From contig CM071573.1 of NCBI GenBank assembly GCA_036426205.1, positions 78,075,114-78,139,113 on the forward strand: a stretch of 64,000 bases of DNA, written 5' to 3'. Below the pieces are notes generated by a model. It was not told where the DNA came from. It did no database searches and saw only the letters and a list, made by a program, of their open reading frames with translations. This document shows, in pieces, positions 42,748 through 53,839 of the stretch (the first letter of the stretch is position 1; the number at the start of each line of letters is the position of its first letter). The DNA is from Ascaphus truei. Lineage: Eukaryota; Chordata; Amphibia; Anura; Ascaphidae. The position numbers were made by a program, and so were the translations under genes.

Positions 42748-45700
42748 CTGGAACAGATCAAGCAGAAGCAGTAATAAGGGTGTTTTAGTTGAACTGTAAA
42801 TATATATTTTGGGGTATTTGTTGGGTACAAGGTTAGGCACAGATATTACAGCACTTTTCTTCCCAAATGGAAAAATGACAGTATACACACCGCCCTTGCT
42901 ATGGTATGTGTGAGCCAGTGGTGTAGCTAAACATGCTGGGGCCCCGGGCAAAATTTTGCCCATGCATGATCAGCATACCGGCTGCTAGTGCGCATGTGCG
43001 ATCGGCATTTGCTGAGCGGGCCCCCAAGAGCGTGGACCCCCAGGTATTACCCGGGCTATAGCTATGACCCTGGTGTGAGTGCTTTTGGACAAAGCTAGTA
43101 ATAGCTGAACCTACATTTTGAGCTGCATTTAATCATTTTTCTTATCAAGCATTTCCACTACTTTTAAGAAATAGTTTGCCAGAGACCAGGCTGGTTGATG
43201 GCATTACTGTAACAGGACCCCAATTCATAGCATTTTGGACCACGTAATATTACATCTAAAAGAGATTAGAAGCAACCCGGTCACGTGTTCCTGGTTAATG
43301 CTCTAGCATAGACTAACATTTCTTACAGCACAGTCATATGTCATGAACGTTATTTATCAGAGTAAAGGGAGGTGTTATCTGCCTGTATTCATTTGGGGGT
43401 GTCTGATACTGTCCCGGCGAGCTTTATTCTAAAGCTTGCCGGGTGTATTGCGGGCTGACAGCGGGGCTTTTTTCCGTTTAAAACGGAGTTTCCCGCGCAG
43501 CGGCCGCTTCAATAGATAAGCGCTAGATAAGCTTTAAGCTGGCCGGCACAGTATAAAGGGTTAAACAAAAGGAATTGTAAAAAGCAAGGGGTGGCCAACT
43601 CCAGTCCTAAAGGGATACCAACAGGTCAGTTTGTCAGGATATCTCTGCTTCAGCACAGGTGGCTCAATCAGTGGCTCAGTCAAAGACTGTAGGGATAGCA
43701 TGAAAACCTGACCTTTTGGTGGCCCTTGAGGACTGGAGTTGGCTACCCCTGGTATAAAGGAACTACATTATAGCAAGATAAGCCACACCTTACTTTTATT
43801 GTACTTGTTAAAGTTTGCTTGAAGAGTATGCAGTTGTTCTTCCAAAGTCTTCATTTGACCCTTAACAACTTCCACCTCTGAAGAAAACAAAGTGCTCATT
43901 AGCCAAATGTTTTCATTTTTTGTTTTGTGTCATGTTTGTATTTGGGACGTGTTTTGGGAAACATTAGCACATCTAGTTCAGTGGCTCTCAAACCCCTCCT
44001 CAGGGATCACTGAGCACACCACATTTTAGGAATAACCAATGCACCTGTACACAGGTGAACCCATTTCATTTGCATATGACTAGAATGTTGCGTGGTTTCC
44101 TCAGAAGCCTGACCTGGCTCCGGGCCGGGAAGAGAGGTTTAACGGGTAATTCCAGGCTACCGTATGTGTTTTTTTTTTGTTTTAAATAGGTTGAAGTGGT
44201 GGGTCTCTGGAGGTGAACCGCATTGATTTAAGCTACGGGGACCCCCTACTCCCAGAGATACAGTACTTACCTACAGTATATAGGTGCTGCTGGTATCTCT
44301 GTGCATTTTAAACTTCCCGATCACGTGGGCCAATAGGAAGACACAAGGAATCAACGTGGTTCAGCTCCGTAGATCAGACACACTAAGCAGTTTAATCAAT
44401 TTTGTTTTTGCTCGATCCTCATTCACTTCAATCATTGATAAGTAAATCTCACCCATCTCACCCACTGAGTTTTAGCTTTCCTGAAACAAGCCGTGCTTGT
44501 ATTTACTAAAGTTTCACGGCTGCAAAACTTGGGGAAAAGCTGTGTAAAAAACAGCAACATAATTATCAAAGTAAAGGAATCCTATTGGGAACAATTGGAG
44601 TTTTCCCTTTAAATCTGGTGCAATTAGTTGGCATTGCTTTCTCCCCACCTGGGAGACGTTATTAAATAACTCCCTGTATGTAACCTCCTTGTACCATTTT
44701 ATCCAGGCGGCAGTGTACCATGGACAGCGACATTTTCTTACCTGAAGTAGCGCTCCTGCCCTGCTCCCCTTTCTCCCCAGTGGAGCCCTGATCACCCTTC
44801 ACACCAGGAGGGCCAACTTTTCCTGGAGGTCCCTGGTTTCCCCGAGCTCCTTGCTGTCCTGTGGGAAATTACATCAAACGTACTACAGTACACACATATT
44901 GCTGGTTTCATTTCATGCAGGTTAAGTTGCAATTATACTATATTGATCTCAGTTACCTATAAAGATTACTTACCTACTTAGGCTCAGATCCACAAAAGGG
45001 TGAATGAATGGAAGTACTGTAAAGGTGTGCTACAGCTTAGCGGATCTGGGTCTTAGATTGTAAGCTCTTTGGGTTAGGTTTCCCTTTTCCTACCTTATGC
45101 TTCAATATTTGATAAATTTGTATTATATTTCCCTGTAATCTTATCTCTATTTTGTGAATGGTGTCAAACATTGTTGGTGCTGTATAAATAACAATATACA
45201 GACATCCAGGTACCTTGGAAACTCCTCCAATATGGCACAGCACAGTGACTTTTAAGTGGACCATAGTTCATGATCAGTGCCTTTCATTGATGGATAATCT
45301 TGCAAATTACGCCAACAAAACAATTTAGCAAGTCCTGTCTGCCCATTTTGTAATCTCAGAGTCCTGCAGGCCACTGGACTAGTTCCCACAAAATCTAACT
45401 TCATAGAACAACTAAATTGGTTGTTTTATTTTGTCTGACTCATACAGAATTACCCCCTAAATCTTCTCTCCGGAAGTTGGGCTAAAAAAAACCTGTCTAT
45501 AAACCTTAATGCTGAAACAAAAGGTTGAGATCAATGTAACAATATGTACAGGATGGGGGATTGGAGCACTTTGAAATTGTCTCTGGCCAAGGGGTGGCAA
45601 ACTCTAGTCCTGAAGGGCAACCAGCAGGCCAGGTTCAGGATATGCCTGCTTCAGCACAGGTGGCTCAATCAGTGGCTCAGTCACTCAGACCCAGCTGCTC

Positions 45701-46196
45701 GTCCGCATGCGAAATTGGCATTTCCGACTGCGCATGCGTGAATGGCGTTTGCCGGTTGCTCATGTGCACGAGCAGCCCGGGAACTTCCGACCGCGCAGCA
45801 AGTGATCTTTGCGCATGTGCAGTCGGTGTTCGCCAGCGGGACAGAAAACTGGTACTGTCCCTGCCAAACCGGGACGTCTGGTCACCCTAACAATTTTATA
45901 TATCACGGAAAGGTGGGACAGCTATTTGCACCCATCTAATGAAGAAGCAAATCTTTATGAACAGAGACTGCTCAATCATTCTGAATTATCCCCATGTTAC
46001 CTCGCTCTCCCTTTTCCCCTTTGGGTCCTTCTTTGCCATCTCTTCCGTCTCTGCCAGGCGTACCACCGGAGGTATGTGTGCCACATGAAACGACTGCACA
46101 GGTGTTGGTTATTTCTTCACATCTACCGGTCTCTGTAGTGAGCGCCTTCAAGGATTCTCCAAACATTAACAAGCCCAGCAGCACGGAAACATTCAT
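42362..46196 (-). CDS. mbl2: Collectin C, mannose-binding-lectin-like (4 coding exons)
   Basis: Seen: exons 46196-46001, 44858-44742, 43877-43794 and 42747-42362 have GT-AG borders, all phase 1, total 783 nt, and give 260 residues (human MBL2 is 248). Signal peptide about 1-18. Cys 26, 33 and 38 sit in a CEEITNTCAVVSC stretch, the three-Cys N-terminus typical of MBL. Residues 45-101 are 19 Gly-X-Y triplets, 105-132 the neck, 133-260 the lectin domain with Cys 163, 235, 249 and 257, EPN 225-227 and WND 244-246. Known: MBL binds mannose and GlcNAc on microbes and activates complement through MASPs; the MASP site lies near a collagen Lys, and GPPGKVGPPG at about 75-84 is a plausible equivalent. 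Four coding exons with this division of domains is the MBL plan. Symbol given on architecture and similarity; orthology was not tested. Confidence 0.88.
42916..43072. mobile_element. hAT MITE in intron 3 of collectin C
   Basis: 157 bp, CAGTGGTGTAGCTAAACATG left end and ATAGCTATGACCCTG right end; 8-bp flanks GTGTGAGC (42908-42915) and GTGTGAGT (43073-43080). Confidence 0.75.
43585..43751. mobile_element. Palindromic hAT MITE in intron 3 of collectin C
   Basis: 167 bp of the GGGGTGGCCAACTCCAG family; 8-bp flanks GTAAAAAG and GTATAAAG (one mismatch). Confidence 0.78.
43794..43877 (-). CDS. mbl2: Collectin C exon 3: coiled-coil neck
   Basis: 84 nt encode 27 whole codons plus split codons, with KTLEEQLHTLQANF in the centre showing heptad-spaced L, L, L and F. 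Acceptor TTTTCTTCAG, donor GTAAGG. The intron side carries a hAT MITE 42 bases past the donor. Confidence 0.85.
44150..44390. repeat. MITE relative in intron 2 of collectin C
   Basis: Shares GGTCTCTGGAG, CTGCTGGTATC and CCAATAGGAA with 35283-35564. Confidence 0.5.
44742..44858 (-). CDS. mbl2: Collectin C exon 2: collagen
   Basis: 117 nt encode twelve Gly-X-Y triplets (GQQ to GRS) followed by ATS, which leads into the neck. Acceptor TTTCCCACAG, donor GTAAGA. It contains GPPGKVGPPGVKGDQ, with Lys residues in hydroxylation contexts. Confidence 0.88.
45590..45893. mobile_element. Chimeric hAT fragment in intron 1 of collectin C
   Basis: Half of the GTGGC-AACTC palindromic MITE (to about 45690) is joined to the end of a GGTGACCAGACGTCCCGG-type hAT like that at 37758. 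Confidence 0.55.
46001..46196 (-). CDS. mbl2: Collectin C coding exon 1: signal peptide, Cys region, collagen start
   Basis: ATG at 46196-46194; 65 codons plus one base; donor CGAG|GTAAC. Encodes MNVSVLLGLLMFGESLKA, three Cys for inter-chain disulfides, then seven Gly-X-Y triplets (GTP GRD GRD GKE GPK GEK GER). An acceptor TTGTTTTTTAG at 46213 suggests a non-coding exon upstream, as in MBL genes. Confidence 0.88.
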
Positions 46197-46231
46197 TGTT
46201 CAAGAATTTAACCTAAAAAACAATGTTATGT

Positions 46232-46412
46232 GAGGGGGGCTCATTAACTCCAGTCCTCAAGATGCCCCAACAGGTCAGGTTTTAAAGATATCCCAGCTTC
46301 TGCAAAAGTGGTCTTTGACTGAGCCACTGATTGAGCCACCTGTGCTGAAGCAGGGATATCCTTATATCCTGACCTGTTGGGGGATCTTGAGGACTGGAGT
46401 TTAGCACCCCTG
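46232..46412. mobile_element. Palindromic hAT MITE abutting the first coding exon of collectin C
   Basis: 181 bp; flanks TGTTATGT (46224-46231) and AGTTATGT (46413-46420). Its edge is only about 17 bases from the putative acceptor at 46213-46215 and 36 bases from the start codon. Confidence 0.75.
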
Positions 46413-46910
46413 AGTTATGTAGAATTAGATTGTCTTCTTATCCTAAAATTCCCTAACGTAGATTGGTTGAATGTTTTGGACATGTGCCTTTAGTATAGCA
46501 TTATTAGTGGGTTATTAACTGTAATAGTGCGGATTGGGTCAATCCCATTGAAATCATTTGGAGATTCTGGGTGAAAGTACACAGATAGGTACTGTTGCAG
46601 CTTAATGAATTACCCCCCTAATTGGGAGACCTCAAATCAAGGCTTGAACTCAAACTGTGATGCCCTCTTGGTCAAGTAGCAAGGTTACAAGCTATATAGA
46701 ATACGGGCTCCTTGTACTAGAGAAACAAGAATAGAACAGTAAAACAAATGGTAAACATTATTTAATAAAATGTATTCTTTCTTGCCATTTAATTATTTAA
46801 ATTTGCATTGAGTACAATGGCATGTCTACTGACTGTTCTATCCATTGGGCCATTCCAGTCCCTGGCTAATATGATTAATGAGGATATTGTGTGCATTTGA
46901 ATGCCTACTG

Positions 46911-47180
46911 TGCATCCAGGGCTACTGACAAGGGGGGTGGGGGGGAAGGGCGGGGGAGTCTGGACTTCTGTCCCAGGCCAAGAGGGGGTCTTTAGAGGGG
47001 TTCTGCTGGAGATTGTCTTGGAGGTGCCTGTGCTCCTACCCCTCTATCCCCCCTCTTTTCCACTCTCTGTCTCCCCTTACTCTTTCCTCCATCTCCCCAC
47101 TCTTTCATCTCCCCTGCCTAGGGGGGATGGTCTTCTCCTTTAATTTGTCCTAGGCCCCACGATTTCTCATGGCAGCCCTG
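46911..47180. mobile_element. Small hAT-like element
   Basis: Ends CCAGGGCTACTGACAAGG and CTCATGGCAGCCCTG, C/T-rich interior; no clear target duplication. Confidence 0.4.
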
Positions 47181-47184
47181 CATA

Positions 47185-47900
47185 CAACTTTTCAAACATT
47201 TTTATTAGGCATTGATACGAAACATTACAGACCTTCCAGAATGATCATAAACTACAGTAATACCATAATACATTTTTTAACAGTTTTGGTTGACAGGGGG
47301 GGGTAGAGAAGGGAGGGGACACCGACTGACCACACTGGCGTGTGGTTGACCTCCAGGGTTGTGCAGTGATCACTAGGAACAGACTCCCGAAGAAGAAAAG
47401 GGAAATCCAGGGGGAGGAAAAGGAGGGAGGGGAGGGGGGGAGGGGGGAGAGGGTAGGAACCGGTAGGACACCTCTCAGTATTGAAGCAATGGTCCTCTGT
47501 GGCAGCCCTTATTGGGCCGAGGATATAGGTTTTGCCATCTGCGGGTTATCCACGGTTCCCATATTAAGTAAAACCTCTCTGTCGAGTGGTTGAGAAATGC
47601 TGTCAATTTTTCCATTAGCATTACCTCGTTGAGTCTCTTTTTTACCATTTGCTCTGTGGGGAGTGGTATCCTCTTCCAAGATGACGCAACTGAACATCTT
47701 GCCGCCGTTAATATGAAGGAGATTAATTTCCATACTGGGCGGTCGATTTCCTCTATCGGCCTGCCCAGTATGTAGGTCAGTGGATCTATAGGGATTGTGA
47801 GGTCCGTGACCTCTTTTATTAGATTTTGAATTATGAGCCAATATTTCTGAATTTCTGGGCATAGTCCCCCTTTTGTCCACAGCCTCTCTAGCATTGATCA
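47185..47900 (-). mobile_element. L1/Tx1-type LINE 3' fragment
   Basis: The minus frame 47894-47475 (139 codons) resembles the ORF2 C-terminus of L1/Tx1 (KYWLIIQNLIKEVT, ILTAARCSVASSWKR). A 3' UTR of about 290 bases ends in AATAAAAATG near 47200. It is 5'-truncated near 47900. Confidence 0.7.
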
Positions 47901-50230
47901 GAGGCCAGAGGGTAGATTTGTCTCAATCTCACTGGTGTTAGGTATCAGTGGAACAATATCTTGTATATATTTTCCCTAGTTGTGGTACATAAAGAGGTTC
48001 ATACATCTTTTATATACCTTTAATAATTTGCAAAAAATCTTCTTTTTTCATATTCAACCAACAATGCACAATAGCACATAAAGACCACCGTGAATCCCTA
48101 ACCAAGCAAGCTTAACATGTGATTTTAATATCATGGTACGTATGTCTTGCACGGTGTGTGGCAGATATGAAGGATTACTGCACTTAATCCAGGACTGTGT
48201 AACCCTGATCACATTTTGCTGGATAGCTATTTTTTACATTTAGAAATGTAAGTAATCCCCTGATTTTATTAAGACATTAGTATTTTATATGACTAACTAC
48301 CTTTTCTCTCTCAGATTGTATTGCTGCATTACCACCCATGGGTCATTGCAACAGCATTTAATTTATATATAAAATGTTTTACCAAGAATTAATACATTGA
48401 GAATTACCTCTCGTTTTTAAGTATGTCCGGGCACAGAGTTATAACAATACATGGTTACATTAAATGAACAGAGGATATACAGTCACTTCACAGATATTTC
48501 ATGGACAGTTAGAGCTAGAAAATTAGGTGCAGGGGATAAAAAGGCTAGTGAGTTTCAGATTGAAATACAGAAATTTTAACACCAACAAACATCAGCGAAC
48601 GGCAGCAAATGGCTCACACCCTTTGGCTGCGCCAATGGCTGTCCGCCTTTGTGGTGACACAGATGTAGACTGAAGGGATTCAGTATGAACGTAGCTGGAA
48701 TTTCAGAGTCTAACATATTGCATTAATGTCTAACCCCTTGGAAACTAATTACAACCTTTCCAAAATGAGATTTATTCTGTAGCATGACATAGTAACCTCT
48801 TCAAAATACACAAAATCTGAGAGGCATATACGCCAGTTGTTACACTTTATGGTTTCATTATATCCACTCACCTGTGCTAAATTAGTACTTACCACGATAC
48901 AGCATATGCAGGTGCAATATAATCCACTCACTGCGGTGAAAATGTAAGGTTTAATTCTTGCTCTAAGGAAAGTCCCCTTATATTTCTGCACCTATATCTA
49001 TATTAGATTGTAACTACTTTGGTAGATGGTCACAATTACCTTATTCTACCTGTGACACTACCAGTGCAGGGTAAAAAGAATGCAAAGATTAATTACTAAA
49101 AGCTACTAGCGGGTAACTAGCATTTTACCACTGAATGTTTATCCGTTAGCGAGAGGACAGTTATGCAACTGAACTTTGACTTTTAAAGTCCCAGTCACGC
49201 TTATAAGGTTCAAAATGTTTTTTTTGTTTCAGAAATTGCCTTTACTGTTTCTCTTTTATATTTTGCTTTCCGATCCTCAAGCGGTTATACATTTCTAAAA
49301 CATTTGCTATTTGGCATTCATTTACAAATCGCTGCAATAGGAAAAAAATTTAAGGAGTGACTTACAGTTAATACATGTTATGTGTCATTTGTAGTTACAT
49401 TTATGGGCTTATATTTGGAAAGTTATTAATCATAAGTTATAGTGTGAAACAAACATTTGAAGCCTGAGTGATAGTCTTTATTGCAAATCCAATATATTGT
49501 TGAGTGGAACCAGGGATATTAAACGGCGTATAATCCGATTTCTATTTCTCTCGCACTGTTATTGCGTTTGCGTTAAATGTCCTTATTATGTCTTTTCTAT
49601 AGATTTTCTCCAGCATAACAGAATTCAGCATTCTTGTCGTTGCACACAAAAACAAAACGTTTATTTTGAAAATAACTATTTACATACAAAAATAGTAAGA
49701 ATGGCAATGATGACATTTAAAATACATTATGATATCCGTAAGAATCGTTGCACATAGTAGCTTTCTGTAGTTATCTTTCCAGATAGTAACACGTCTTTCT
49801 CTTCATGATGTTATCATTCTCTCCCTCCTGGATTCCTAGTCTCCTGGCTGACTATTTATCCAAATAAAACCACCCATTCAGCCATCTTAATTTGAAGTGT
49901 GATATCCTAATATACAGTAGTATTTTCATATAGTACTGATGTCATGTAAACTCCTTGTGAACATACATACTGCATAAGGAACTGAAGCTTCTATTCTGAA
50001 ATGGTTACTTCAGCATATCATTAGTGGGAAATGGCAACTGTTTGTTACTGCCGCTCATCTTAGCTAGCACCTACAGTTGTCAATAATCTCTGTGTCAGTA
50101 TAGCAGTTCAAGCAACTTAAAACCATTATTTGACCTTTATGTCTATTCTAGTTGTTAGAATGGGTTTACTTACTTCAAATACTTTTACTTAAAATACTTC
50201 ACATATAATTGAAATCTATAGAAACTTTAC
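47900..50230. other. Intergenic, mostly no feature
   Basis: 48355-48505 is a copy of the LINE 3' end at 52710-52890 (ATACATTGAGAATTACCTCTC). Otherwise AT-rich with no gene. Confidence 0.5.
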
Positions 50231-50720
50231 AGTATATGTTGAAGAAGCATACTGCTGCGGCACAGTTTATTCGAGCATTTGCCCGTTCTGTGCCGCAGCA
50301 GTAGCCTGGCGCGCGCCCGAGTGTGACGGGCGCGCGCCGAAGCAGCGGAAGAGCGCCCTCCGATCGGGGCGCTCTCCCTACCGCTGCCGGGTCCGCCGGG
50401 TCCCCCGGAACTCCCTGCCGCTGTCCCGCGATCGCGGGACACCAGGGCTCCCTCGGGGAGCCCCTGGACACGCGTGCAGGGGGCGCAGGCTCCCGATGAC
50501 GCGTGACCGCGCGTCTATGACGCTCGGCACGCCGAGGGGCGGCCACTAGCAAGCCGGGAAATCTCCCGGCTTGCGGATCTGGCCGCACTGCGATAAAGTG
50601 TGTCGCCAGTGTATGTTAGCGTACGAAACATGTTAGACTACCTCTACAGCGTCATGTGAACCCTGTTTGTCTTGTTCCTCAATAAAGAAGCTTATTTTTA
50701 TTGCACCTGATCCAACCACC
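50230..50720 (+). mobile_element. Hammerhead-type short element split by a Tc1-like MITE
   Basis: If the MITE at 50252-50611 is removed, the plus strand reads TTGAAGAAGCATA, TGTTAGCGTAC, GAAACATGTTAGAC, the hammerhead order with the first C changed. AATAAAG follows at about 50683. Outer ends were not fixed. Confidence 0.45.
50252..50611. mobile_element. Tc1-like MITE, CpG-rich copy
   Basis: 360 bp; ends CTGCTGCGGCACAG...TTTATTCGAGC and the complement of CACTGGCGACACAC; TA on both sides (50250-50251, 50612-50613). The GC-rich middle creates long spurious open frames. Confidence 0.78.
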
Positions 50721-51179
50721 GTCACATCTTTTTTCTATATGCGCCTCTAAGCAGCGCACTGCCTGTATGTTCCATCCAGTGATACGCCCTTTATGTTCAA
50801 GAAGAACCTTCAGAACGTATTCCAGTGTTCAGACACATCTGCTTATCTTTGTAGGACATCTCTTCAACAATTGTCCTGCAATCTTTCACTCAAATGCTTG
50901 AATCGTAATTCTGAAAAATACAATTTCTTACAGTTTGGCTTCATTACAACACAAGATTTTCCAACATATCAACACAAGCCTTTGGGCATGCTGAAAATAC
51001 ATTGAACATATCTTTACCTGAAGAAACAATTCATATTGTCAGAAGAAGTTTATTACATCTAGAGAATGAAAGTGGTGATAAGAGGCAGATTCCCCAAGCG
51101 CCGGTACGAGTCAGCGCACACGAAGTAGTAGACTACCATCTTAAAACACACCTCTGCAACGAAGCATATGGGTAGCTCC

Positions 51180-51570
51180 GCTGGCTGATACTACAGAATA
51201 TACCTCATACATCGACCTTGACCCCTTGCAGACGCCCTAACCAGAACACCCTCCTACTGTCTCTGTACACTCTTCCTTCTTACCACTTAGATTGTAAGCT
51301 CTTCTGGTCAGTGACTCCTTTTCCTTTTGTTACTTTTATGTCTCGAACTCTTATTCCCAGTATGGGGTATATTATTATGTCATGTGTATTACTGCTATGA
51401 AGCACTATGTATGTAGATGGAACAATATCAGGGGTCTCCAAACTCAGTTCTCAAGAGCCACCAACAGGCCAGCTTTTCAGGATATCCTTGCTTCAGCACA
51501 GGTGGCTCAATAAATGGCTCAATTGAAGACTGAGTTTGGAGACCCCTGCACTATATACATAAAGATATAC
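51180..51570 (+). mobile_element. L2 LINE 3' end with a hAT MITE inside
   Basis: CCTACTGTCTCTGTACACTC, TTAGATTGTAAGCTC and GCACTATGTATGTAGATGG are L2 3' sequence; a 120-bp palindromic MITE at 51429-51548 interrupts it (flanks AACAATAT/CACTATAT). Confidence 0.7.
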
Positions 51571-51975
51571 ATATACATACTGTACATACAATACCATTAA
51601 GGTGAATGGGAGATCATACTGGATTGTGTGCGCTAACCGGTACCAGTGCCTGGGGAATCTTCCCCCAAAGATCTTCACGGTTAAGAGATCAGTGTGTGGT
51701 GTTTACGTGAAACGGTTGAATCATACCTGGCCATAATGATAATAATGATAATAATGACCATTGAATGAGATTGGTACTATTGAATAATTGTTCTTCATCT
51801 TTAAAGGCAAGAGATACCCACTAGTGACACTATCTGACTGCCTCTGCCTCTCTATTGCATAGTAATATAGTATTTGTGACTGCTAACACATGTACATCAT
51901 AATGATCATATGCGCCTTTATTTGTAGCCAGTGAAACTTTGAGCTCTAAGCTAAACCTATTGAAATCTTATGGAT
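51570..51975. repeat. Local duplication, copy 1
   Basis: About 410 bp matching 53250-53650 closely, including CCGGTACCAGTGC, CCTGGCCATAATGATAATAA and GCGCCTTTATTTGTAGCCAG. Confidence 0.85.
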
Positions 51976-52004
51976 CAAGTGTAGCATTATGTGTTATATT
52001 ATTG

Positions 52005-52705
52005 TAACAGTGTTTCCCCACCTCTCTGGGAGATTCTGCCATTTCACGGGTTGATGTGGTGCATACCTGCTGGCTCACAGTAGATCTGAATCTCCTGCAG
52101 TGTTGTGGAGGAGAACAGGACAGGCTTCTGGGATAGTAACTGATTCTCACGGTGACAGCGCCTCCATCTCTTGCAGGCCCGAGGGATGTGGGGACAAATC
52201 CTGCAGGAGAACTTGCTTTCCCTCCCCCTGATAGATTGTAGTCTCAGGCAGGAAGATATATTTGAACAGGATCACTTTATTTGGTTACACTGTAGATGAT
52301 CAGCATAAACAGCCTCAGACAGTTCTTTTTGGGGCTTCACTCTCAGGCTGAACCCTGGACCTCCACTCCAGGCCAATGGGCCCAGAAGCAGTCCTTGCTC
52401 TTCCCTTACTCCCTGGTGGAGTAAGGGGTATAGTCTCCTTTCCCTCCCCTAAGGGAGGGAATACAGATTGGCAGAGCCCTACACAACTGTTATGGTAGAC
52501 AGCCTCTCTCAAGGAGGTAGAGGCACTGACTACATTTACTATTGCAGCTTTTTAAGTCCAAGGGAAGTAGGTACCAGGTCTGAGTTCCTGATTGGATACA
52601 CACAGGCCTAGTCCCAACACCTCCCATGTCACTCCTGGCAGGTCTGTTCTAACCAGGGCTTACTGCCAGGGAGGGCAGACTGGTAGCCAGAAACCAGTCC
52701 TGGCT
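52005..52705. mobile_element. LTR-like repeat
   Basis: Starts near TGTTTCCCCACC and ends near CCTGGCTACC; shares blocks with 3390-3787 and 25400-26160. Confidence 0.45.
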
Positions 52706-52709
52706 ACCT

Positions 52710-53165
52710 TATTATTTTATTTATTTATAAAATGTTTTACCAGGAAGTAATACATTGAGAGTTACCTCTCATTTTCAAGTATGCCTTGGGCACATTTATA
52801 ATGACAAATACATGGTTACATTAAGTGAGCAGGGTTATACTGTACATTATATACAAGACATTGCATGCACAGTTAGAGATAATATATATTATAGGCGTAT
52901 GTAACAGTTACAGACCAGATTAAAATGTGAGACAGATTTAGTTTTAAAAGTACTTAGACTGATGGTGGCTGTGAGAGTCTCCGCTAGACTGTTCCAGTTG
53001 TGGGGTGCACAGTCAGAGAAAGAGGAGCAGCCGGATACTTTGTTGCACCGTGGGACCATGAACAGTCTTTTATAGCCAGGTCTCAGGTAATACGTGCTCA
53101 TGTGGTAGGGGTGAGGAGCCTGTTCAGATAGGCGGGTAGCTTGCCCAGAAAGAATTTGAAGGCAA
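52710..53165 (-). mobile_element. LINE C-terminal fragment and 3' UTR
   Basis: Minus frame contains LRPGYKRLFMVPRC, FSDCAPHNWNSL and STFKTKSVSHF, the C-terminal pattern of CR1/L2/Rex-group reverse transcriptase ORFs. It ends in AAATAAATAAAATAAT. Confidence 0.65.
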
Positions 53166-53167
53166 GA

Positions 53168-53250
53168 CCCTGTTATGTCAGGTGTATAACTGCTATGAAG
53201 CTCTATGTACAGTATATAGATGGCGCTACATAAATAAAGATATACATATA
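53168..53250 (+). mobile_element. L2 LINE extreme 3' end
   Basis: GCTATGAAGCTCTATGTAC and GATGGCGCTACATAAATAAAG, directly before duplication copy 2. Confidence 0.7.
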
Positions 53251-53650
53251 CATACAGTACCATTAAGGTGAATGGGAGATAATCCAGTATTATGTGCACT
53301 AACCGGTACCAGTGCTTGGGGAATCTTCCCCCAAAGATCTTCATGGTTAAGAGATCAGCGTGTGGTGTTTACGTGAAATGGTTCAATCATACCTGGCCAT
53401 AATGATAATAATGATAATAATGATAATAATGACCATTGAATGAGATTGGTACTATTGAATAATTTTTCTTCATCTTTAAGGGCAAGAGATACCCACTAGT
53501 GAGAGCTATCTGACTGCCTCTGCCTCTCTATTCCATAGTAATATAGTATTTGTGACAGCTAACACATGTACTTCATAATGATCATATGCGCCTTTATTTG
53601 TAGCCAGTGAAACATTGAGTTCTAAGCTAACCTATTTAAATCCTATGGAT
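53250..53650. repeat. Local duplication, copy 2
   Basis: Second copy of 51570-51975, with an expanded ATAATG run at 53400-53430. Confidence 0.85.
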
Positions 53651-53831
53651 CAGGGGTAGCAAACTCCAGTCTTCAAGAGCTACCACAGGTCAGGTTTTCA
53701 GGATATCCCTGCTTCAGCACAGGTGGCTCAATCACTGGCTCAATCTTTGACTGCACCAGCTGTGCTGAAGCAGGGATATCCTGAAAACGTGAATGTTGGT
53801 AACTCTTCAGGACTGGAGTTGGCCAGCCCTG
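53651..53831. mobile_element. Palindromic hAT MITE
   Basis: 181 bp; starts CAGGGGTAGCAAACTCCAG, ends GGCCAGCCCTG; flanks CTATGGAT and CTATAGAT. Confidence 0.8.
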
Positions 53832-53839
53832 CTATAGAT

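Noticed and set aside
50199..50588. 129-codon frame in GC-rich DNA
   Set aside because: Covers the GC-rich interior of a TA-flanked MITE and runs past its border.
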